Counted from the stretch's first letter, positions 1 to 5,628 are shown. The stretch: DNA of 5,628 bases from Verrucomicrobiota bacterium (GCA_021323835.1 JAJPKI010000159.1:1-5628), one strand, 5' to 3'. The notes: generated from the letters alone by a model not told the origin. A program made the numbers and translations.

Positions 1-206
1 AAGCTTTTTAAGTTGCTCCCATTTTCTGAAAGTCATCCGGCGATTGTGTCAAAAAATTCGACCGTGGACAAGGTTGCTCGACCAAAGGAAATTGCAAAAG
101 GCAATCATTTACAGGCACTTTTGCCCACCTTTCCGAGTTGCGCTTTGAATTTGGCTTGGTTAACCTGTTTTACCGTTCGGGCATGAAGCACGGGCGGTAA
201 TTTTTT
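1..206. other. Upstream region without a recognisable gene
   Basis: No convincing gene is visible here. Two plus-strand frames happen to stay open from the window edge, one to a TGA at 184-186 and one to a TGA near 146, but neither translation resembles a known protein and two overlapping open frames argue against coding. A small hairpin (ATTGC at 91-95, GCAAT at 101-105) is too short to call a terminator. The region should contain the promoter of the downstream zinc-ribbon/NDK pair. The best hexamers seen (TTGAAT at 145-150, TTTTAC at 168-173) match the consensus poorly, so no promoter is called. Confidence 0.5.
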
Positions 207-395
207 ATGGCCGAAGGATATTGCGTTAAGTGCAAAGCCAAAAAGGAAATCGCCGACGGCGTTGAAGAAACGATGAAAAACGGCCGCAAAGCGATTAAAG
301 GCAAATGCCCGACTTGTGGCACGGTGATGTTCAAGATTTTGGGCGGCAAAGCCGCTCCGGCTCCTGCCCCGACCAATCCGCCGGCCACAAGCTGA
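207..395 (+). CDS. Small zinc-ribbon protein, DUF5679-like (62 aa)
   Basis: This is a 62-residue protein with two CxxC pairs, C6/C9 and C34/C37, spaced as a four-cysteine zinc ribbon. The order YCVKCK, then a charged stretch with KNGRKAIKG, then CPTCGTVMFK fits the DUF5679 family, whose members are about this size and have no established function. Residues 46-62 form an Ala/Pro-rich, probably disordered tail. The ATG at 207 is chosen because the conserved motif begins a few residues after it; no strong Shine-Dalgarno sequence precedes it. The stop is one base before the start of the NDK-like gene, so the two are very probably co-transcribed and perhaps translationally coupled. A role in binding nucleic acid or a partner protein is plausible for a zinc ribbon, but nothing in the sequence proves it. 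Confidence 0.85.
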   Translation: MAEGYCVKCKAKKEIADGVEETMKNGRKAIKGKCPTCGTVMFKILGGKAAPAPAPTNPPATS

Positions 396-396
396 T

Positions 397-1575
397 ATGT
401 CTCAACAACTGGCTTACGTCATTGTCACTCCTTACTCGCTTTACAAATCACGCACCGGCGGAATTTTGAGCCGCCTCATTTCGCGCACCGGCCTCGATTT
501 GGTTGCCATGCGCATGTTCGCGCCGAGCGCCGAACTCGTGAAAGAATATGCCGCGGAAATTGTTTCTGCCGAAGACCCGCAGGACCGGAAAATTCAAGAG
601 GAACTTCGCGAATACATTTTGAAAAATCTCGGACCGGACGCAAAAACCGGTCGACATCGTCGCGTGATGATGATGCTCTTTCGCGGTGAAGATGCCGTTC
701 GCAAAGTGCGCTCGGTCGTCGGCAATTTGAGTCCCGACCGTCGCGGTGGCGAAACCATTCGCGACACTTACAGTGATTTGATAATTGATGAGGACAACGG
801 ACAAGTCCGCTACTTCGAGCCAGCCGTTCTCGCCGCGCCCAACGAACGCGAGGCGGAAATTAAATTGAAACTGTGGGCAAAATTTTCCGATAAGGACGGC
901 GGTATTATTGAAAATACAATCGCACATCCAGCCGGCCAAGCGCCTGAACGCACGCTGGTGCTCATCAAGCCGGACAATTTTAATTTTCCGACCGGTCGGC
1001 CAGGCAACGTAATTGATTTCTTTTCACGCACCGGACTTTACATCGTTGGCGTCAAAGTGCTGCACATGAGTTTGGCGCAGGCGTTGGAATTTTACGGTCC
1101 CGTTCGCGACGTGCTGCGCACGAAATTGAAAGAAGGCGTGAGTGAACGCGCCAAAAATGTTTTGGAAAAAGAATTCAATTTTAAAATTTCGCCGGACGCG
1201 CAAAAAGCCCTCGGCGACATTCTTGGCCCGATTCATGGCGATAATCAATTCGACGTCATCATGCGTTTCATGACCGGATTTACCGCTGCGGAACGTCCAT
1301 CGCCGGAAGAACAGAAAAAACCCGGCTCGCAAAAATGTATCGCGCTGGTCTACGAAGGCGTCAATGCCGTCCGAAAAATCCGCGACGTGCTTGGACCGAC
1401 CGACCCGTCCAAAGCGCCGCCCGGCTCGATTCGCCGCGAGTTTGGCTCCAATATTACCGTCAATGCCGCGCACGCAAGTGATTCGGTAGAAAATGCGCAA
1501 CGCGAATTCAAAATCGTCCAGCCAGGCGAAAATAATTTGAAACAAGTCGTCGAAGCGGCTTACGGAAAATTGTAA
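397..1575 (+). CDS. ndk: Tandem-domain nucleoside diphosphate kinase-like protein
   Basis: NDK moves the gamma-phosphate between NTPs and NDPs through a phosphohistidine. This 392-aa protein is far longer than ordinary NDK (about 140-150 aa) and holds two copies. In the second copy (about 185-375) the usual active-site set is visible: K191 (IKPD), Y233, R329, T335, R346, N356, H359 in NAAHASDSVEN, and E370. From R329 to E370 all six residues keep one constant offset from human NDK numbering, which supports the alignment. The copy has an extra stretch of about 55 residues (about 240-295), and the near-invariant Gly after the catalytic His is Ala360. The first copy (about 5-145) keeps the fold signature (RGEDAVRKVR, R122) but has TP in place of KP at 11-12, and no histidine where the catalytic one should be. 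It is probably a pseudo-domain for regulation or assembly. Kinase activity of the second domain is inferred. The ATG lies one base after the preceding stop. Confidence 0.85.
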   Translation: MSQQLAYVIVTPYSLYKSRTGGILSRLISRTGLDLVAMRMFAPSAELVKEYAAEIVSAEDPQDRKIQEELREYILKNLGPDAKTGRHRRVMMMLFRGEDAVRKVRSVVGNLSPDRRGGETIRDTYSDLIIDEDNGQVRYFEPAVLAAPNEREAEIKLKLWAKFSDKDGGIIENTIAHPAGQAPERTLVLIKPDNFNFPTGRPGNVIDFFSRTGLYIVGVKVLHMSLAQALEFYGPVRDVLRTKLKEGVSERAKNVLEKEFNFKISPDAQKALGDILGPIHGDNQFDVIMRFMTGFTAAERPSPEEQKKPGSQKCIALVYEGVNAVRKIRDVLGPTDPSKAPPGSIRREFGSNITVNAAHASDSVENAQREFKIVQPGENNLKQVVEAAYGKL

Positions 1576-1955
1576 GCGCGCAATTTTTCCAGCAATTGCG
1601 CGTCGGCAGCGGGAAATTCGAAATTACCCAATTCGTTTTTGAAAATCCATTTGACGGCTGCGCAACCAATTGGTTTTGGCTCGCCGGAAACCAATTCACA
1701 AATGAAAAATTTCAAATGAACGGATTTCTCCGGATAATCGTGAGCAATTTCTTCAAATAATTTTCCAACGGAAATTTCAATTCCCAATTCTTCGTTAATT
1801 TCGCGAACGAGACATTCTTCAAATGTTTCATCCGTTTCACGTTTGCCGCCGGGAAATTCCCAAAGCCCGCCGAGGTGCGAATCTTTATGACGTTGCGTGA
1901 TGAGAAGTTTTCCGTTTTTGAAAATGAGCGCGGCGCTGACTTCGATGTAACTCAT
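1560..1955 (-). CDS. mutT: Nudix hydrolase, MutT type (probable 8-oxo-dGTP diphosphatase)
   Basis: This 131-aa protein matches the usual MutT length. It has a perfect Nudix box (Gx5Ex7REUxEExGU) from G37 to I59, ending REINEELGI, with E52, E55 and E56 as the expected metal ligands. The box is preceded by WEFPGGK, the variant typical of MutT-like enzymes that remove oxidised nucleotides such as 8-oxo-dGTP from the pool. The C-terminal FEFPAAD...LLEKL stretch also fits that subgroup. Substrate is inferred; a CTP pyrophosphohydrolase or another house-cleaning Nudix is possible. The ATG at 1955 is chosen over an in-frame upstream extension to 2090, because the protein then starts just before the first beta strand and its ATGA overlaps the stop of ugd, a classic coupling arrangement. 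The 3' end overlaps the convergent NDK gene by 16 bp. Confidence 0.88.
   Translation of the reverse strand: MSYIEVSAALIFKNGKLLITQRHKDSHLGGLWEFPGGKRETDETFEECLVREINEELGIEISVGKLFEEIAHDYPEKSVHLKFFICELVSGEPKPIGCAAVKWIFKNELGNFEFPAADAQLLEKLRAYNFP
1577..1602. terminator. 9-bp hairpin at the convergent gene ends
   Basis: A perfect inverted repeat (CGCGCAATT at 1577-1585 and AATTGCGCG at 1594-1602, 8-nt loop) begins two bases after the NDK stop codon and lies inside the last codons of the Nudix gene on the other strand. Its position suggests a stop or stabilising structure for the plus-strand transcript. No T-tract follows on either strand, so it is not a canonical intrinsic terminator; it could also be coincidence in coding sequence. 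Confidence 0.35.
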
Positions 1956-3241
1956 CGTCCGACGCTTTTGTAAACCCAGCCGCGTTTTTCCATTTCCGCG
2001 CGGTCGAAAAGATTCCGACCATCGAACATAATCGGATGCGACAACAATTTCTTCGCGCGGTCTAAATCCAACTTTTTGAATTCGTCCCATTCGGTCGCAA
2101 TCACGATTGCGTCACAATCTTCGGCGACATCATTCATGTCGTCAACGTAAGTGACATTGCTCAAAACAGATTTCGCTTTGTCCATCGCTTTCGGGTCGTG
2201 GACACGCAAACTCGCGCCTTCTTTTTGCAGTCGCTGGCACAAATCAATCGCGGGCGACATGCGGACGTCGTCGGTGTTTTGCTTAAACGCGAGGCCGAGC
2301 ACGCCGATTTTTTTGTCCTTCAACACCCAAAGCGTGTCGGTGATTTTTTTGACGAAGCGTTCCATTTGCTCGGAGTTGATGCGCTGGACTTCCTTGAGCA
2401 ATTTGAATTCGTAACCGACTTGCTCGGAAATTTTGATGAACGCGCTCAAATCTTTTGGAAAGCAACTGCCGCCAAAGCCGATGCCCGCATTGAGAAATCT
2501 GCGCCCGATGCGTTCGTCCAATCCGATGCCGTGCGCGACTTGCTCGACGTTCGCGCCCGCGGCTTCGCATAAAATGGAAATGGCGTTGATGTAAGAAATT
2601 TTCAACGCGAGAAATGAATTAGCCGCGTGCTTAATCAATTCCGCCGAATTGATGTCGGTGATGATAATCGGCGCATTAAATGGCGTGTAAACTTCCTTCA
2701 TCGCGGCGACGGGACGTTGCGAGCGGACGCCGATGACGACGCGGTCGGGTTTCATCAAATCGCCGACGGCAAAACCTTCGCGAAGAAATTCCGGATTGCT
2801 GACGACATCGAAATCCACCTGCGCTTTACAGTAACGTTTAATCGTCTCGGAAACTTTTTCGCCCGTTTTCACCGGCACCGTGCTTTTATCCACGACGATT
2901 TTGTATTCAGTCATTGCACCGGCGATGTCGCGCGCGACGCGTTCGATGAAGCTCAAATCCACCGAGCCATCCGGTTGCGGCGGCGTCGGCACGGCGATAA
3001 AAATGACATCGGATTTTTTTACGCCTTCCGCCGTGCTGTTCGTAAATGAAAGCCGTCCGGCGGCGACATTTTTTTTGACGAGTTCTTCGAGGCCGGGTTC
3101 GTAAATCGGAATCCCGCCGCTTTGAAGCAATTTTACTTTCGCAGCATCGTTGTCCACGCAAATGACGTGATGACCGACTTCAGCGAAGCAAGTGCCTGTG
3201 ACGAGTCCAACGTAGCCCGTGCCGATAATTGTGAGCTTCAT
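1952..3241 (-). CDS. ugd: UDP-glucose 6-dehydrogenase
   Basis: This enzyme oxidises UDP-glucose to UDP-glucuronate with two NAD+ (EC 1.1.1.22), in the cytoplasm, supplying uronic-acid precursors for capsule, exopolysaccharide or modified glycans. The 429-aa length is typical. The N-terminal Rossmann domain starts with GTGYVG at 7-12; VPTPP (84-88), DKSTVPVKTG (118-127) and NPEFLREG (149-156) follow. The central helical domain carries K204 and N208 (ELIKHAANSF), and the catalytic Cys260 sits in GFGGSCFPKD with D264; these numbers agree with the characterised streptococcal enzyme. The UDP-binding C-terminal domain covers about 310-425 (GLAFKQNTDD, FDGRN). The ATG at 3241 is chosen because it directly precedes the first strand of the Rossmann fold; an extension to 3292 would add 17 unconserved residues. 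It follows the TPR gene after one base and overlaps mutT by ATGA. No glycosyltransferase or epimerase neighbours are in view. Confidence 0.96.
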   Translation of the reverse strand: MKLTIIGTGYVGLVTGTCFAEVGHHVICVDNDAAKVKLLQSGGIPIYEPGLEELVKKNVAAGRLSFTNSTAEGVKKSDVIFIAVPTPPQPDGSVDLSFIERVARDIAGAMTEYKIVVDKSTVPVKTGEKVSETIKRYCKAQVDFDVVSNPEFLREGFAVGDLMKPDRVVIGVRSQRPVAAMKEVYTPFNAPIIITDINSAELIKHAANSFLALKISYINAISILCEAAGANVEQVAHGIGLDERIGRRFLNAGIGFGGSCFPKDLSAFIKISEQVGYEFKLLKEVQRINSEQMERFVKKITDTLWVLKDKKIGVLGLAFKQNTDDVRMSPAIDLCQRLQKEGASLRVHDPKAMDKAKSVLSNVTYVDDMNDVAEDCDAIVIATEWDEFKKLDLDRAKKLLSHPIMFDGRNLFDRAEMEKRGWVYKSVGR

Positions 3242-3242
3242 G

Positions 3243-3932
3243 CTATTTGACGGATTGCAGAGGAATCGCGGGAGCTGTTGCGGGCGCGGCAACGGATTTG
3301 GAAACGGGCATTTTATTTTTCAATTGCATGTAATGCCACATCGCGTCGTTGCCAATGGAATTATTTTGATTCGCGCGGGCAACTTCTTCGAAATCATTTT
3401 GCGCGATGTCATATTTGCCTTGGGCTTCCAAAATTTTTGCGAGACCGAGTTTCGCGGCGCTTGCGATTGCAGGCTCGGAAGAATTCATTGCGCGTTGGAA
3501 AGCTGTTGCCGCGTCATCCGTTTTGCCTTGAGCTTCCAGGCTGGCAGCTACTCCGAGCGCGGCTTGCCCGGCAAATTCACCGTCGGGATGGTCGGTGAGA
3601 TATTTTTGAAATTGCGTTTGGGCATCTGCGTATTTGCCCGCGACGAAAAATGCCGTTGCGCCTTGCAGCAACGCGCGTTGTCCGGCTGCGGTGCCGGAAT
3701 AGTCCGTGGCGATTTTCAAAAATGCTTCCGGTTGTGCGGTCTGTGAAAGCGTTAATTTGGTCAGTGCTTCGCCCGCGGCGATTTCTTTTTGGCTGCGTTG
3801 TTGATTAAAAATCCAAATGGCGGCAATCGCGATGGCGGCAATGACCGCGCCGGCGACGATGCGATTTTTGTTCGCTTCGATTTGCGGCCACAATTTTAGC
3901 AGAAAAATATTTGCGTCGTCTTGAGCTGGCAT
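3243..3932 (-). CDS. Membrane-anchored TPR protein, YfgM-like
   Basis: This 229-aa protein has a short charged N-terminus, one hydrophobic Ala/Ile-rich membrane segment at about 25-43, and then TPR-like helical hairpins at about 83-116 (FFVAGKYADAQTQFQKYL), 120-153 (SLEAQGKTDDAATAFQRAM) and 158-190 (ILEAQGKYDIAQNDFEEV). The tail, about 210-229, is Ala/Pro rich. This layout matches YfgM-like proteins with a TPR_21-type domain; E. coli YfgM is anchored in the inner membrane and associates with the SecYEG translocon and periplasmic chaperones. Orthology is inferred from architecture alone, and it could be another TPR scaffold. The ATG at 3932 is preferred; an in-frame TTG at 3971 would add 13 residues. 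No clear Shine-Dalgarno sequence or promoter was found upstream. It is the first gene of the minus-strand operon with ugd and mutT. Confidence 0.8.
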   Translation of the reverse strand: MPAQDDANIFLLKLWPQIEANKNRIVAGAVIAAIAIAAIWIFNQQRSQKEIAAGEALTKLTLSQTAQPEAFLKIATDYSGTAAGQRALLQGATAFFVAGKYADAQTQFQKYLTDHPDGEFAGQAALGVAASLEAQGKTDDAATAFQRAMNSSEPAIASAAKLGLAKILEAQGKYDIAQNDFEEVARANQNNSIGNDAMWHYMQLKNKMPVSKSVAAPATAPAIPLQSVK

Positions 3933-3991
3933 AAAGAACTTTAATTTTTCCAGCGATTGCACAAAACGCAAGCCGAAATGGAAGAAATTGC

Positions 3992-4020
3992 TTGAGAGCG
4001 GGGCGCAAAAAGGTTTTATT
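3992..4020 (+). promoter_or_regulatory. Sigma70-like promoter of tRNA-Ser
   Basis: TTGAGA at 3992-3997 (5 of 6 against TTGACA), a 17-bp spacer, and TTTATT at 4015-4020 (4 of 6 against TATAAT) place transcription start near 4027, about three bases before the mature tRNA. The GC-rich GGGCG directly after the -10 element resembles the discriminator of stable-RNA promoters that are under stringent control in other bacteria; that regulation is inferred here. Confidence 0.6.
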
Positions 4021-4029
4021 GGGCGAAAC

Positions 4030-4121
4030 GGAGAGATGGCCGAGTGGCTGAAGGCGCTGGTTTGCTAAACCGGTATACCCCTTAAAAGGTATCGGGGGTT
4101 CGAATCCCCCTCTCTCCGCCA
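4030..4121 (+). tRNA. tRNA-Ser (anticodon GCU) with encoded CCA
   Basis: A complete class II tRNA can be folded by eye. The acceptor stem is GGAGAGA (4030-4036) with TCTCTCC (4111-4117), then discriminator G4118 and CCA at 4119-4121. The anticodon stem is CTGGT (4057-4061) with ACCGG (4069-4073), and the loop TTGCTAA places GCT at 4064-4066, which decodes AGC and AGU. A long variable arm (TACC paired with GGTA, about 4076-4092) is the hallmark of serine tRNAs. The T arm is GGGGG/CCCCC around TTCGAAT (4094-4110). A run of six T at 4123-4128 follows at once and may help transcription end. It is encoded opposite to both flanking protein genes. No integrase or duplicated tRNA end is seen, so there is no sign that it serves as an attachment site here. 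Confidence 0.97.
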
Positions 4122-4130
4122 GTTTTTTCG

Positions 4131-4802
4131 TCAAATTTTCCGAATCAAATCGCTCGCTTCAAATCGCACTTTTGGCAGCGAAGCGTATTTGTCGCTTTCA
4201 GCACGATAACCGAGCGCGCAGGCAACGACCGTTGCGTAACCAGTTTTTTCCAAATTCAAAACGCGGTCGTATTCGGAGGGAATAATTCCTTCCATCGGGC
4301 AGGCGTCAATTCCCAAAACCGCGGCGCAGGTCATCAAATTGCCGAGCGCGATGTAAGTTTGTCGTGTTGCCCATTCGTGCGCAATTTTTCCGCGCGAGCC
4401 GTGGACGACATCGCCGAGCATCATGCCGCGATACGTCGCGAGCTGGCTGCCTTCTTTTTGCGCGGCGTCAGCGGGCAATTTGCGGACTTCAATCATGCGG
4501 CTCACAAATTTGTCCACGTCGGCTTCGGTCATTTTCGTGCGCGCGGTCAAAACGACGAAGTGCGAACAGTCCACAACCTGTTGTTGATTCCATGAATGCG
4601 CGAGTAATTCCGCGCGTTTTTCACGGTCGGTCATCACGATGAAATGATACGGCTGCAAACCGTAGCTCGTCGGCGTGAGAATCAACGCGCGTTCGAGCGT
4701 TTGCCATTTGTCGTCGGGAATTTTTTTATTCGGGTCAAAGCGTTTGGTCGCATAACGCCAGTTCAACGCTTCGAGCAATTGTTCTTTCGAAATCGGTTTC
4801 AT
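4131..4802 (-). CDS. NAD(P)H-dependent nitroreductase, NfsB type
   Basis: This 223-aa protein is close to E. coli NfsB (217 aa) and aligns along its whole length by eye. These are cytoplasmic FMN-dependent dimers that reduce nitroaromatics, quinones or other electron acceptors; the natural substrate is usually unknown. Visible FMN-site features are the N-terminal WRYATKRFD (R16, K20, R21), TSYGLQPYHFIV (45-56), N72, the CPMEG loop with E171/G172 (NfsB E165/G166), and LPKVRF with K211/R213 (NfsB K205/R207). The ATG at 4802 starts just before the first conserved helix, and a good promoter lies 34 bp upstream. The gene stands alone, divergent from the sugar dehydrogenase gene, and its stop lies only 9 bp from the 3' end of the convergent tRNA. 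Read-through would make antisense tRNA. Confidence 0.92.
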   Translation of the reverse strand: MKPISKEQLLEALNWRYATKRFDPNKKIPDDKWQTLERALILTPTSYGLQPYHFIVMTDREKRAELLAHSWNQQQVVDCSHFVVLTARTKMTEADVDKFVSRMIEVRKLPADAAQKEGSQLATYRGMMLGDVVHGSRGKIAHEWATRQTYIALGNLMTCAAVLGIDACPMEGIIPSEYDRVLNLEKTGYATVVACALGYRAESDKYASLPKVRFEASDLIRKI

Positions 4803-4835
4803 GCCTGTTGAATAATTTTTTCCTTCTTCGCGTCG

Positions 4836-4863
4836 AATGTAGCAACAAGCGTGGAAAAGTCAA
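4836..4863 (-). promoter_or_regulatory. Promoter-like site for the nitroreductase gene
   Basis: Read on the minus strand, TTGACT (4863-4858, 5 of 6 against the -35 consensus) is followed by a 16-bp spacer and TACATT (4841-4836, 4 of 6). The bases TGC directly before the -10 hexamer give an extended -10 element (TGnTAnnnT). The predicted start near 4829 leaves a leader of roughly 27 nt before the ATG at 4802. This is pattern matching only. Confidence 0.5.
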
Positions 4864-4953
4864 AACGAGTGCGATGCGTGCCATTTATTCAGACGGGTAT
4901 GCACAAATTCGAGGCTGAAATTACTAATTGAGATGATAAGTTGTATAAATCCG

Positions 4954-4982
4954 TTGTCGTCGTTAAGTGTTGCCGAAATAAA
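4954..4982 (+). promoter_or_regulatory. Weak promoter candidate for the sugar dehydrogenase gene
   Basis: TTGTCG at 4954-4959 and AATAAA at 4977-4982 are 17 bp apart, each matching 4 of 6 sigma70 consensus positions. This AT-rich stretch offers other possible -10 elements, such as TATAAA at 4944-4949, so the exact site is uncertain. The leader would be about 70 nt long and would include the inverted repeat at 5001-5028. Confidence 0.22.
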
Positions 4983-5000
4983 ACAGTTGCGCGGCAAAAA

Positions 5001-5028
5001 AAATCAATGTCATAAAGTCAATTGATTT
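5001..5028. repeat. 8-bp inverted repeat upstream of the sugar dehydrogenase
   Basis: AAATCAAT (5001-5008) and ATTGATTT (5021-5028) form a perfect inverted repeat with a 12-bp centre that itself contains GTCA twice (5009-5012 and 5017-5020). It ends 29 bp before the start codon at 5058. It could be an operator for a dimeric regulator or a weak RNA hairpin. On the minus strand it is followed by a run of T and looks like an AT-rich terminator, but no minus-strand gene is known to end there. Confidence 0.35.
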
Positions 5029-5047
5029 GAACGCTTGAAATATCACC

Positions 5048-5051
5048 GGAG
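5048..5051 (+). promoter_or_regulatory. Ribosome binding site fixing the dehydrogenase start
   Basis: GGAG at 5048-5051 lies 6 nt before the ATG at 5058 and 12 nt before a second in-frame ATG at 5064, which favours the first. It is the only well-placed Shine-Dalgarno sequence seen in front of a gene in this window. Confidence 0.6.
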
Positions 5052-5057
5052 TTTTTA

Positions 5058-5628
5058 ATGTCCATGAAATTGTCGTCGTTGCGAAATTTAATTGTCGTTG
5101 TCATTGTCACGGTTTGCGCCGGCGCGTTTGCGCAATTGCAGCGCGTGCCGAACACGTCGCTGACGAATATGCCAGCGTTTCCGCCGACGTTTGGCTACAC
5201 AACAACGAATGCTTTTCCGGGTTTAGTTTTTACAAATCCGATTTGCATCGTCTCACCGCCGGGCGAAACCAATCGGCTTTTCATTTTAAGCAAGAACGGT
5301 CTTATCAGCGTCATCACCAATCTCGCGCAACCGACCGGCGCGGCGTTCATGGATTTGACGCCGCAGGTTTCCAGCCAAAGCGCCAACAGCGGCACGGCGG
5401 GCGAACGCGGGCTTGTGGGAATGGCATTTCATCCGGGATTTGCCACAAACGGATATTTTTTCATTTTGTATATGCCGACGAATTCCGTTGCCGGAAATTA
5501 TTTCGACCGGCTCGCAAGATTCAAAATTTCTTCGACCAATCCAAATCAAGGCGACACCAATTCGCAGGTGATTTTTTATGACCAGGCTGACCGCGACCCT
5601 AATCACAATTCCGGCGACATTCATTTTG
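5058..5628 (+). CDS. Exported PQQ-dependent sugar dehydrogenase, N-terminal part
   Basis: The reading frame stays open from the ATG at 5058 to the window edge, giving 190 residues of an unfinished protein. Residues 1-25 form a signal peptide (K4 and R9, a hydrophobic core at about 10-20, probable cleavage after AFA at 25), so the product is likely periplasmic or secreted. The cysteine at 20 does not sit in a good lipobox. The mature part fits the glucose/sorbosone dehydrogenase (GSDH) beta-propeller family: FILSKNGLISVI (75-86), GERGLVGMAFHPGFATNGYFF (115-135), RLARFKIS (151-158), and NHNSGDIHF (182-190). In that last motif H183 corresponds to the catalytic base of soluble glucose dehydrogenase. 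Such enzymes oxidise sugars with pyrroloquinoline quinone; the substrate here cannot be told, and some relatives are uncharacterised. The C-terminal part, including any cytochrome or carbohydrate-binding domain, lies outside the window. Confidence 0.88.
   Translation, partial: MSMKLSSLRNLIVVVIVTVCAGAFAQLQRVPNTSLTNMPAFPPTFGYTTTNAFPGLVFTNPICIVSPPGETNRLFILSKNGLISVITNLAQPTGAAFMDLTPQVSSQSANSGTAGERGLVGMAFHPGFATNGYFFILYMPTNSVAGNYFDRLARFKISSTNPNQGDTNSQVIFYDQADRDPNHNSGDIHF

Noticed and set aside
1..6. HindIII site (AAGCTT) at the very start, hinting at a clone end
   Set aside because: A single restriction site at the edge may be chance and says nothing about biology.
24..52. Perfect TTGACA (minus strand, 52-47) as a divergent promoter
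   Set aside because: No acceptable -10 hexamer is found at 16-18 bp spacing, and no divergent gene is visible within the window.
91..105. Short hairpin ATTGC/GCAAT as a terminator or riboswitch piece
   Set aside because: The stem is only 5 bp and no T-run or larger conserved fold surrounds it.
1..186. Plus-strand frame open from the window edge to a TGA at 184-186, as a possible 3' end of an upstream gene
   Set aside because: The translation looks like nothing known, and another frame over the same bases is also open, so coding is not supported.
2198..3049. Long open frames on the plus strand opposite ugd (and similar ones opposite the TPR, NDK and nitroreductase genes)
   Set aside because: Their translations have no recognisable motifs, and they lie antisense to genes with complete, conserved active sites; they reflect codon bias.
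3243..3971. TTG at 3971 as the start of the TPR protein
   Set aside because: It adds 13 residues with no visible conserved feature and no better ribosome binding site; the ATG at 3932 is simpler.
4030..4121. tRNA-Ser as an integration site of a mobile element
   Set aside because: No integrase, no duplicated tRNA 3' end and no change of gene style is seen on either side.

Overview
The window looks like ordinary chromosomal DNA from a free-living bacterium with roughly half G+C (estimated by eye). The best taxonomic guess is Verrucomicrobiota or another PVC-group lineage. The reasons are a two-domain nucleoside diphosphate kinase-like protein paired with a DUF5679-type zinc ribbon, an exported PQQ-type sugar dehydrogenase, short intergenic gaps and mostly weak Shine-Dalgarno sites. 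This is inferred from gene style and not from a phylogenetic marker. I saw no phage, transposon, CRISPR, toxin-antitoxin or defence genes.

Layout. Positions 1-206 hold no convincing gene. At 207-1575 (+) a 62-aa zinc-ribbon protein is followed after one base by a 392-aa protein made of two NDK-like domains, of which only the second keeps the catalytic residues. At 1560-3932 (-) a compact operon reads, in transcription order, a membrane-anchored TPR protein of YfgM type, UDP-glucose 6-dehydrogenase, and a MutT-type Nudix hydrolase. The first two genes are one base apart and the last two share an ATGA overlap. The Nudix gene and the NDK gene run tail to tail and overlap by 16 bp, with a 9-bp hairpin directly after the NDK stop.

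A tRNA-Ser(GCU) with encoded CCA lies at 4030-4121 (+), behind a good sigma70-like promoter. It is followed 9 bp later by the 3' end of an oppositely oriented NfsB-type nitroreductase (4131-4802, -). A 255-bp divergent intergenic region carries a promoter-like site for the nitroreductase and an 8-bp inverted repeat near the next gene. That gene, starting at 5058 (+), is an exported PQQ-dependent sugar (glucose/sorbosone-type) dehydrogenase that runs off the end of the window.

Functionally these are housekeeping and accessory metabolic genes: nucleotide pool balance and clean-up (NDK-like protein, MutT), UDP-glucuronate supply for surface polysaccharide (Ugd), envelope protein quality or secretion (TPR protein), flavin-dependent reduction, serine tRNA, and periplasmic sugar oxidation. 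I did not find a strong candidate for an undescribed system. The most unusual item is the tandem NDK protein with a degenerate first domain and an insertion in the second.
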